Below, in pieces: positions 1-5,501 of a stretch of 7,583 bases of DNA. Location: positions 1 through 7,583 of the forward strand of contig JAUVVP010000074.1 of assembly GCA_030604585.1 (NCBI GenBank). The letters are read 5' to 3'. Under the pieces are notes generated by a model, which saw only the letters and a list, made by a program, of their open reading frames with translations, was not told where the DNA came from and searched no databases. Each line of letters begins with the position of its first letter. Position 1 is the first letter of the stretch. A program made the position numbers and the translations under genes. Source of the DNA: Planctomycetota bacterium. GTDB taxonomy: Bacteria; Planctomycetota; Brocadiia; SM23-32.

Positions 1-26
1 ACCACACGCGATCTGCCGGAAGCCGT

Positions 27-1190
27 TCACTGACTACGTCGTCTCAGGCCGGCGGCCTCGAGCACGGCCGCCAGGCGCGGGCGCAGCCTGAATCGCTTCA
101 GGAAGGCCTCCGCATCGCGGGCACGGTCCGGCCTCGGGCCCGACGTCAGGCGCGCCTGGATGAGCACGTTCTTCGGCGTGACATCCGGCGCGGTGAAACG
201 CAAGACCTTGACCTGGTAGCCCATGGCCTCCAGGACCAGGCAGCGGAACCCGTCCGTGAGGACGTCGGCGAGGCGCTGCTCCAACAGCCCGTAGCGAGAC
301 ACCCACTGGAGCGGATGCTCCTTCCACAGGTGCCGGAACTCGTGCTGGCAGCACGGCGCTGCAAGAAGAAGCGGCATCTGGGCCTCGCACACGATCCGTA
401 TGGCCTCGTCCGTCAGGGTGTCGCAGGCGTGAAGCGACACGACGATGTCATAGGCGCCCGGCGCAACCGAGTAATCCGCTATGTCGGCCACCTCAAAAGT
501 GCCGTTCGTCCACCGAAGCGTCCTGGCGATCTCGTGGCACTTGTCCACCAGGGCGCGGTCCGAATCAACGCCGTGCAGGGCGACCTCCCGCCCGCCGGCC
601 GCCAGCAGATGGACCAAGACAAACCCCAGGTAGCTGCGCCCGCACGCCAGGTCCAGGATGCGAAGGGTCCCCTTCTCCATCCCGGCAAGGGCCTGCTCCG
701 CTATCCTGCCGAACTGGTAGGCCTGCCTGAACTTGGCCTTCCGCTTCGATTTCGGGATGCCCAGGGCATCGGCAAGCCCGGTCAGGTCAGGTCGGCCCGT
801 TTCGGCGTCTCTGCGCTGCTCGGACCGCGCCAGACGCTTCAGTCGCACGCCGCCGCCTTCGGCCGCGTAGACGACCTCCTCCCGGGGCAGGAAGCAGACC
901 AGCCTGTCATAGCCCTGCCCGAGTCCCCTTTGTATCGTCGTCTGCAGCTCGCGAGTGTGGACGGGCTCCGATTGCCGGTCGGCGGGAATCCAGGCGTCCG
1001 CCCCTTCGCGCAGGAAGACCAGAACGGCGTCGTCCAGGATGCTGTGGAGTTCAACCCGCTCGCACTCCTCATCCGATAGGATCGACCCCAGACCCGGCAA
1101 CAGGCGAAGCATGATGCAAGCGTCCTCCGCTATGATCATGTAGAAGCGGCCCGGCGAGCCGAGACCGCAAGGCACGATGCTGCATGCCAC
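27..1190 (-). CDS. Class I SAM-dependent methyltransferase, Methyltransf_32-like
   Basis: Predicted cytoplasmic S-adenosylmethionine-dependent methyltransferase; the substrate is not identifiable from sequence. The Rossmann core begins near residue 175: motif I ILDLACGRSYLGF at 178-190, the acidic ribose-binding end of strand 2 (GVDSD, 207-211), FEVADIADY at 232-240, then SLHACD at 252-257, APCCQHE at 278-284 and a C-terminal TPKN at 338-341. LHACD followed by PCCQHE and TPKN is the signature I associate with the PF13679 group (relatives of METTL25 and TRM13). The ~170 N-terminal residues are family-specific and I recognise no domain there. The longest frame starts with GTG at 1190 behind GAGGGCGGA, a passable ribosome binding site. 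In-frame ATGs at 1139 and 1112 have weaker upstream sites, so the start is uncertain by up to 26 residues. It lies 18 nt downstream of the sulfatase stop and is probably co-transcribed with it. The family is fairly sure, the function unknown. Confidence 0.85.
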   Translation of the reverse strand: MACSIVPCGLGSPGRFYMIIAEDACIMLRLLPGLGSILSDEECERVELHSILDDAVLVFLREGADAWIPADRQSEPVHTRELQTTIQRGLGQGYDRLVCFLPREEVVYAAEGGGVRLKRLARSEQRRDAETGRPDLTGLADALGIPKSKRKAKFRQAYQFGRIAEQALAGMEKGTLRILDLACGRSYLGFVLVHLLAAGGREVALHGVDSDRALVDKCHEIARTLRWTNGTFEVADIADYSVAPGAYDIVVSLHACDTLTDEAIRIVCEAQMPLLLAAPCCQHEFRHLWKEHPLQWVSRYGLLEQRLADVLTDGFRCLVLEAMGYQVKVLRFTAPDVTPKNVLIQARLTSGPRPDRARDAEAFLKRFRLRPRLAAVLEAAGLRRRSQ

Positions 1191-1208
1191 TCCGCCCTCG
1201 GGCAGGCG

Positions 1209-2597
1209 TCAGGAGGCCCGCCTCGGGGAGATCTCGAACAGCCGCTCGCGCAGCTCGCACTCGACGGCGCGCGCGTCGGAATGGCCGATGAGGTTGCTGC
1301 GTTCCTCGGGGTCTTCCGCCAGGTCATAGAGCATGTAACCCCGGCCGTCCTCGTGCACGGCATACTTGCAACGGTCGGTGCGGATCATGGTATTGCGGCG
1401 CCCGCGGTGTGCCACTTCGCTGATGGCCGCATCGCGCAGCGTTGCGGACGGGTCGCGCAGCGCGGGCCAGAGCGACTCGCCGCGGCAACCCTCGGGCACG
1501 TCCGCGCCGACCGCTTCCAGCACTGTCGGCATGATGTCCACCGTCTCGGCCAGGGCATCCGTCGTCAGCCCCGATGCGACGCGCCCGGGCCAGCGCACCA
1601 TCAGCGGCACGCGCAGGGCGCTCTCGAAGAAGCGCGACTTATGGAGGAGCCCGTGGTCGCCGACCATCTCGCCGTGATCCGACCAGAAGACGACGAGCAG
1701 CTCGTCCATCAGGCCCCGTTGCTCGCATGCAGCGAAGATCCGGCCGCACCAGTGGTCAACCAAGCTGATCTTGCCGTAGTAGTTGGCCCGCATGCGCTGC
1801 ACGTCGTCGGGCGTCATGTCCTGGAACCGCCCGGTTCGCTGCCAGTCCGCCGCATGGTCCGGCACCCAGGGACCGGGCTCGGCTGGCTCGATAGGGGGCG
1901 GCGTCCCGGCCGGGTCGTACATGGTCGCGTACCCTCCCGGCGCGTCCCACGGCTCGTGCGGCCCCCCGAAACCGACGAACAGGCAGAACGGCCGCTCGCC
2001 GTCATACTCGTCAATGAAACGCACCGCCTGGCCGCCGATGTAGCTGTCCAGGAAGTCCTCGGTGGGCAGGGGGCTCGGCCGGACGAGGAACCTGTCACGC
2101 TGTTGTGCACGCTCGCGGTAATCGTCCCGGAACGCTCGGAGCAGCCCTTTCGCCTGCCAATCGTCCGTCATGTAGGAATCGGTGTTGGCGGTGGCCCAGG
2201 GGCCGGTGGTCTCGTGGACGTAGTCGAACCCGCGCGCGTGCATGTAGGGCTCGCGCTCCCGCATGTGGAAGCCGCCGTGCCCGTAGTAGTGCGACTTGCC
2301 GACGTGGGCAGTCCAGTATCCGCACTGCTGAAGGCGCCGGAAGAGCGATTCGTCGCCGGGGGCCAGCTCACCGCTGTTGGCCCACATGCCGTGGTCGTGC
2401 ACGTGCAGGCCGCTGATGAACGAGGCGCGCGCCGGCATGCAGAGGGGGCTCGAGGTGCATGCGTGCGTGAAACGCATCCCCTCCGCCGCGATGCGGTCCA
2501 TGTGCGGCGTGCGTATCTGGGGGTGCCCGGCGCAGCTCAGGCAGTCCGCCCGCTGCTGGTCGGGCATCAGGATCAGGATGCTGGGTCGCTCGGGCAT
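1209..2597 (-). CDS. Sulfatase, formylglycine-dependent, cytoplasmic (choline-sulfatase/arylsulfatase-like)
   Basis: Type I sulfatase of the alkaline phosphatase superfamily, hydrolysing a sulfate ester on an unknown substrate. The cysteine converted to formylglycine is C53 in C-M-P-A-R (53-57), the CxPxR form. Other expected residues are present: metal ligands D13-Q14 near the N-terminus (MPDQQRAD) and D307-H308 in SDHGE, plus active-site K101 and H103 (GKSHY), H214 (GPHEPW) and K320 in HKSRFFE. The C-terminal subdomain includes the usual YDLAEDPEERSNL (423-435). At 462 residues the length is normal. There is no signal peptide: the protein begins directly with strand 1 (SILILMPDQQ), so it should act in the cytoplasm, unlike the many exported polysaccharide sulfatases. 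The ATG at 2597 is chosen because it abuts the first strand; the ribosome binding site (GAAGG about 10 nt upstream) is weak. It is the first gene of a leftward pair with the methyltransferase. No maturase (FGE or anSME) gene is in view. Confidence 0.93.
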   Translation of the reverse strand: MPERPSILILMPDQQRADCLSCAGHPQIRTPHMDRIAAEGMRFTHACTSSPLCMPARASFISGLHVHDHGMWANSGELAPGDESLFRRLQQCGYWTAHVGKSHYYGHGGFHMREREPYMHARGFDYVHETTGPWATANTDSYMTDDWQAKGLLRAFRDDYRERAQQRDRFLVRPSPLPTEDFLDSYIGGQAVRFIDEYDGERPFCLFVGFGGPHEPWDAPGGYATMYDPAGTPPPIEPAEPGPWVPDHAADWQRTGRFQDMTPDDVQRMRANYYGKISLVDHWCGRIFAACEQRGLMDELLVVFWSDHGEMVGDHGLLHKSRFFESALRVPLMVRWPGRVASGLTTDALAETVDIMPTVLEAVGADVPEGCRGESLWPALRDPSATLRDAAISEVAHRGRRNTMIRTDRCKYAVHEDGRGYMLYDLAEDPEERSNLIGHSDARAVECELRERLFEISPRRAS

Positions 2598-2732
2598 GGA
2601 AGGCGGCCTTCAAGAAGCGTTCAGTCCTCCCCGTCCAGGGAGAGCTGCCGGGTGCCATAGAGCCGCCCGGACGGTCAACTGCCCCGGTCCAGGGCACCGG
2701 GACAATGCAGTCTACCGGCCTGGCAGGAGCCC

Positions 2733-2769
2733 GTCAAACGGGGGAAGGCTCAGGCCCCTTCTCCTTGAC
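2733..2769. repeat. Bulged inverted repeat overlapping the -35 box
   Basis: The inner arms GGGGAAGG (2741-2748) and CCTTCTCC (2757-2764) pair over 8 positions with one G-T wobble around an 8-nt loop. The outer arms GTCAA (2733-2737) and TTGAC (2765-2769) add 5 pairs after a 3-nt bulge (2738-2740). The right outer arm is the -35 hexamer of the promoter for the URO-D family gene, so the symmetry could be a regulator binding site. It could equally be chance in GC-rich DNA. Confidence 0.4.
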
Positions 2770-2792
2770 AGGGCCGTGCGGTCGGCTATCTT
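2765..2792 (+). promoter_or_regulatory. Sigma-70-type promoter for the URO-D family gene
   Basis: A perfect TTGACA at 2765-2770 and TATCTT at 2787-2792 (4 of 6 matches to TATAAT) are separated by 16 nt. Transcription would start near 2799, giving a leader of about 35 nt before the preferred start codon at 2835. Position and orientation fit the downstream gene. Confidence 0.6.
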
Positions 2793-2822
2793 GGCCCGGA
2801 TGGTAACGAGCTGCCGGGCGCA

Positions 2823-3905
2823 ATGGAGTCCGCAATGATGAGCCCACGACAACTGGTGGAGAGCGCGCTGCGCGGCGGGCACGGACCCGTGGTGCCCTTC
2901 ACCATGTACGAGACCATGGTCCCCCAGTGTGAGGCCGAGCGAGCGATGCGCAACCGCGGCATGTGCATCGTCCAGCGCATGTCCGTCTTCACCACGCACC
3001 GGCCGAACGTGAAGGCCACGCAGAGCGTCTACTGGGAGGACGGGAAGAAGTTTATCCGCACCGTCTACGAGACGCCCGTGGGCAACCTGTCCACCCTGGA
3101 GGAGCCGGCCGGTTTCACCATCTGGCGCCACGAGAAGATGTTCAAGACGCCCGACGATTACAAAGCCATCCTGTTCATGATCCGCGACGAGCGTTACGAA
3201 CCGAGCTATGAGGAGTATGCCCGCGCCGAGAGGGAGTTCGGGGAGGACGCCGTCTTCCGCGCCGCCATCGGCGCCGAGCCGCTCCAGGCGCTGGTCTCCG
3301 GCACGATAATGGCCATGCAGGACTTCTGCATCCAGTGGATGGACAACCGCGACGAGGTCCTCAAGCTGTATGAGGCCCTCGTGGAGAACCGGCGCAAGGT
3401 CTACCCGCTGGTGGCCGAGTCGCCCGCATCCCACGCGAACTACGGCGGCAACGTGGTGCCCGAGATCATCGGGCTCGAGACGTTCGAGAAGTACTACGTG
3501 CCGCACTACAACGAGGCCGCCGAAGTGATGCACCGGCACGGGAAGCTGATAGGCTGCCACTTCGACGCCAATACGCGCCTGATAGCGGACGCAATCGCCG
3601 GGACGGACCTCGACTACATCGAGGCGTTCACGCCGGCCCCGGACACGGACATGACACTGGGCGAGGCGCGCCGGGCCTGGCCGGACAAGGTCCTCTGGCC
3701 CAACTTCCCGTCCTCCCGGCACGTGAAGCCCGACGCCGAAGTGGAACAGTTCACCGTGAGCATGCTGGATGAGGCCGGCTCGATTGACGGCCTGCTGATC
3801 GGCATCACGGAGGACGTGCCGCGCGACCGCTGGCAGGGCAGTTGCACGGCAATCATGGACGGCCTCGACCGCCACGCCCGGGAGAACCCGCACGCGTACG
3901 TGTGA
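2823..3905 (+). CDS. Uroporphyrinogen decarboxylase (URO-D) superfamily protein, methyltransferase-like, not HemE
   Basis: A soluble protein of about 356-360 residues with the layout of the URO-D/MtaA/CmuA superfamily, a TIM-barrel fold. Recognisable blocks are the conserved C-terminal barrel segment LETFEKYYVPHYNEAAEVMHRHGK (218-241), the ligand loop CHFDAN (245-250), IEAFTPAPDTDMTLGEARR (266-283) and ITEDVPRDRW (328-337). True HemE would show the N-terminal arginine-rich substrate loop (RPVWxMRQAGRY); this is absent, so a haem role is unlikely. Zinc-dependent corrinoid methyltransferases of the family carry His-x-Cys in the ligand loop; here it is H246-F-D248, so metal binding, if any, differs. 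Relatives are usually corrinoid or demethylation enzymes, or uncharacterised catabolic proteins, but no corrinoid protein gene is in view. Two starts are possible. ATG 2823 has no ribosome binding site, whereas ATG 2835 has GGAG at 2825-2828 with 6-nt spacing and gives the family-typical start MMSPRQLVESAL. I prefer 2835. Confidence 0.85.
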   Translation: MESAMMSPRQLVESALRGGHGPVVPFTMYETMVPQCEAERAMRNRGMCIVQRMSVFTTHRPNVKATQSVYWEDGKKFIRTVYETPVGNLSTLEEPAGFTIWRHEKMFKTPDDYKAILFMIRDERYEPSYEEYARAEREFGEDAVFRAAIGAEPLQALVSGTIMAMQDFCIQWMDNRDEVLKLYEALVENRRKVYPLVAESPASHANYGGNVVPEIIGLETFEKYYVPHYNEAAEVMHRHGKLIGCHFDANTRLIADAIAGTDLDYIEAFTPAPDTDMTLGEARRAWPDKVLWPNFPSSRHVKPDAEVEQFTVSMLDEAGSIDGLLIGITEDVPRDRWQGSCTAIMDGLDRHARENPHAYV

Positions 3906-3916
3906 GGGGGCCCTTC

Positions 3917-3944
3917 TTGACAGTCGGTTGTCGTGGGTTACACT
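3917..3944 (+). promoter_or_regulatory. Sigma-70-type promoter for the secreted DUF5329-like gene
   Basis: A perfect TTGACA at 3917-3922 and TACACT at 3939-3944 (4 of 6) are separated by 16 nt, in the 77-nt gap after the URO-D family gene. The start point would be near 3951, leaving a leader of 30-40 nt. The arrangement (CTTGACAG plus a 16-nt spacer) matches the promoter at 2765, suggesting the same sigma factor serves both and that the two genes are separate transcription units. Confidence 0.6.
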
Positions 3945-3982
3945 AACGGCGGCCGGGCGGGGGACATATCCAGGAAAGGGGG

Positions 3983-4864
3983 ATGGCAATAATGACAGCG
4001 AACAGGCGAACTACGAGTGGGCTCATCGTGGCCCTGCTGGCGCTATCGCTGCACGGCGCGGCCCTCGCGGAGGTCACGCTTCGCCTCTCGGGCATCCCGG
4101 AAAGGCTCACCTTTCCGCTGGCGGGAGGCACCAACCGCATACTCACGGTCACCGTGGGAGGCGGCAAGGCAAAGGCCGTCTGGCTCGCCCGGGACGGGGC
4201 CGCCAAGGTGCGGGTGATGCTGGACGCCGTCGGCGACGGCCAGTACCAGGTCAACCTGGCCGACCCCGCCGTCTCCGCCATCCTCAGTACCACGGGCAAC
4301 GGCGGCCAGTTCAGGGCCTTTGCCGAGACCGAGGACGGCGAGACCGTGGAGAGCATCCCGGTTCGCTACTCCGTCAGGAGCATCTACCTGGCGCGCCTGA
4401 GAGTCACCGTTTACGCGGACGGGAGAGCGCGGGAGGTCTCGCCGGAACCGCAGCGCACGGGCTACCTGTACTCGGACAGGGCAACCGGGCCCTGGTTCAG
4501 GCCCGAAACGGTGGAGAGGCTGGAGGTCCAGTTCGACGGGAGCGTTCCCGTGCCGAGCGCCGAGGCGCGCGTGGGCTACAGACGTTGGCGTTTCTCCGTC
4601 AGTGGCGCCGCCAATGTACTGACCCTCGAACTGACCCCCGACATGGCGCGCGCATGGCGGAAGCGCGGGAAGCTGACGGTGCACTTCGCTCAGGCCGGCC
4701 AGGACAGGGCGCTCGTGACGCTGAAGGCGCCGCCGGACCGGCTCGAACTGCCGGAGGACAGCGCAACCGTCAGGTGGTGCAGCGCTATTCGAGGGAACTG
4801 CCCGGTTCAGGAGGTTACCTGCGGCTCAGCATCGGCGACATCACCGCAGGCCAGGTTCTGCTGA
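3983..4864 (+). CDS. Secreted beta-rich protein, N-terminal part of a frame-broken DUF5329-like gene
   Basis: I do not recognise a named family for this half. It has a clear Sec signal peptide: basic n-region (TANRRTTSG), hydrophobic core LIVALLALSLHGAALA, and probable cleavage after A-L-A at about residue 29. The mature part is rich in alternating beta-strand patterns (VTLRLSGIPERLTFPL, ILTVTVGGGKAKAVWL, VRVMLDAVGDGQYQVNL), suggesting two or three beta-sandwich modules exported to the periplasm or beyond. Plausible coding ends around residue 263 (LELPEDSATV). The last ~30 residues (WCSAIRGNCPVQEVTC... to the stop) look out-of-frame, while the -1 frame becomes strongly protein-like there and continues to 5334. 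The likely full gene is therefore 3983-5334, about 450 residues. ATG 3983 directly abuts the AGGGGG motif; ATG 3992 lies 9 nt after it and is an equally good or better start. A promoter lies at 3917-3944. Confidence 0.7.
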   Translation: MAIMTANRRTTSGLIVALLALSLHGAALAEVTLRLSGIPERLTFPLAGGTNRILTVTVGGGKAKAVWLARDGAAKVRVMLDAVGDGQYQVNLADPAVSAILSTTGNGGQFRAFAETEDGETVESIPVRYSVRSIYLARLRVTVYADGRAREVSPEPQRTGYLYSDRATGPWFRPETVERLEVQFDGSVPVPSAEARVGYRRWRFSVSGAANVLTLELTPDMARAWRKRGKLTVHFAQAGQDRALVTLKAPPDRLELPEDSATVRWCSAIRGNCPVQEVTCGSASATSPQARFC

Positions 4865-5334
4865 CGCTGCGCACGGCGGACGGTCGGGCGCTCATTGGGC
4901 AGACGTCCGTGCGCAAGGGAGATGACCTGACCTTCCCCCTGGGCGAGGAGACCTACACCTTGTCCGTCAAAGCGCTGGTCAACTTCCTGATGGGCGACGA
5001 CTACGGGGTCTTTGTCGTCTCGCGGGCGGTCCCGCCGGAAGTGAAGAAGAGCCGCGACTTGATGGCTCTGCTCGAGGCGTCGGACGTGGTGTTCATCCGC
5101 AACAACCAGGAGCACTCCCCCGCCGAAGCGGCGGATCACCTGCAGTCCAAGCTCGAGCACGCGAAGGCGGAGGTCAGGACCCTCGACGACTTCATAGAGA
5201 AGGTCGCAAGCCGTTCCTGGCTCTCCGGCAAGCCCTATCTTATCAGGCTGCCCGACGGCCGGACGGTCGAAGCAGAGGCCTGGTTCCGGGAACGGTCCGC
5301 CGAACTCGCCCCGGAGCCTGGAACAGAGGATTAG
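4774..5334 (+). CDS. DUF5329-like domain, C-terminal part of the frame-broken secreted protein
   Basis: Read in the -1 frame relative to the upstream signal-peptide gene. It has two parts. First is a beta-rich module (YLRLSIGDITAGQVLLTLRT through YTLSVKALVNFLMGDDYGVFVVS). Then comes a helical domain VVFIRNNQEHSPAEAADHL... DFIEKVASRSWLSGKPYLIRL, roughly 5083-5310. FIRN-x-x-EH-x-x-x-EAADHL followed by F-I-E-K-x-A-S-R-S-x-x-S-G-K-P-Y is the pattern I associate with DUF5329, small exported proteins of unknown function. The only upstream starts in this frame are GTG 4774 and 4777; the nearest GGAGGA is 15 nt away, too far for an efficient site. There is no signal peptide of its own, although DUF5329 proteins normally have one. 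This favours a C-terminal part of the upstream gene over a separate gene. The start coordinate is therefore nominal. Family call moderate; biochemical role unknown. Confidence 0.65.
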   Translation: MVQRYSRELPGSGGYLRLSIGDITAGQVLLTLRTADGRALIGQTSVRKGDDLTFPLGEETYTLSVKALVNFLMGDDYGVFVVSRAVPPEVKKSRDLMALLEASDVVFIRNNQEHSPAEAADHLQSKLEHAKAEVRTLDDFIEKVASRSWLSGKPYLIRLPDGRTVEAEAWFRERSAELAPEPGTED

Positions 5335-5415
5335 CTCCCGTCCTCCGGCCCGACGGTATCTGGGCTCGCCCTGTGCGTCCCTCCGCTGCCCGGCCGGCAC
5401 GCATGCGCATAGCCG

Positions 5416-5438
5416 GCTCGCAGCCGCGCGGCTCGAGC
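5416..5438. terminator. GC-rich palindromic hairpin, possible terminator or operator
   Basis: A 12-bp perfect palindrome AGCCGCGCGGCT (5422-5433) is flanked by complementary arms GCTCG (5416-5420) and CGAGC (5434-5438), with C5421 bulged. It lies between the DUF5329-like gene and zwf. There is no T-tract after it (AACTGG follows), so it is not a classical intrinsic terminator. An operator or a U-less terminator are both possible. A second short symmetry, GCCGGC at 5393-5398 and 5412-5417, lies just before it. Confidence 0.35.
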
Positions 5439-5441
5439 AAC

Positions 5442-5470
5442 TGGACCCGTCAACGCCGCGGCACTATGAG
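5442..5470 (+). promoter_or_regulatory. Weak promoter-like sequence upstream of zwf
   Basis: TGGACC (5442-5447, 4 of 6 to TTGACA) and TATGAG (5465-5470, 4 of 6 to TATAAT) with 17-nt spacing, 32 nt before the zwf start codon. It lies just right of the palindrome at 5416-5438. Matches are modest, so this is only a candidate. Confidence 0.3.
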
Positions 5471-5501
5471 GGTCAGCAGTATGCAATAGGGGGTGATCGC
5501 C

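Larger units (their letters stand above)
2598..2822. other. Divergent intergenic region between sulfatase and URO-D family gene
   Basis: 225 nt of non-coding DNA separating divergently transcribed genes. It contains a rightward sigma-70-like promoter (separate entry), an inverted repeat ending in its -35 box (separate entry), and a smaller hairpin with arms CCCGGT (2683-2688) and ACCGGG (2696-2701). I could not find a convincing promoter for the leftward sulfatase operon. A TTGACC on the minus strand at 2678-2673 has no -10 at usable spacing. Confidence 0.6.

Noticed and set aside
1281..2660. Long open frame (459 codons) on the plus strand opposite the sulfatase
   Set aside because: It is antisense to a gene with complete catalytic motifs. 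Its translation is compositionally biased (Val, Arg, His, Ala) with no domain, as expected from third-position GC bias.
2654..2678. Promoter for the sulfatase operon on the minus strand (TTGACC with TATGGC)
   Set aside because: The spacing is only 13 nt, too short for a sigma-70 promoter.
2823..3905. Assignment as haem-pathway uroporphyrinogen decarboxylase (hemE)
   Set aside because: The N-terminal arginine-rich substrate loop of HemE is absent, and no haem gene is adjacent.
2712..3989. Long open frame (425 codons) on the minus strand opposite the URO-D family gene
   Set aside because: Same reason: antisense to a well-supported gene, no recognisable domain, and it spans two promoters and an intergenic gap.
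3928..4770. The left part of the long plus-strand frame that ends at 5334
   Set aside because: Before about 4770 the translation is Arg/Gly-rich out-of-frame sequence lying over the signal-peptide gene. Only the part after about 4774 is believable.
4741..4864. Programmed -1 ribosomal frameshift joining the two halves of the DUF5329-like gene
   Set aside because: No X-XXY-YYZ slippery heptamer in the needed frame and no obvious stimulatory structure. A deletion or sequencing error is simpler.
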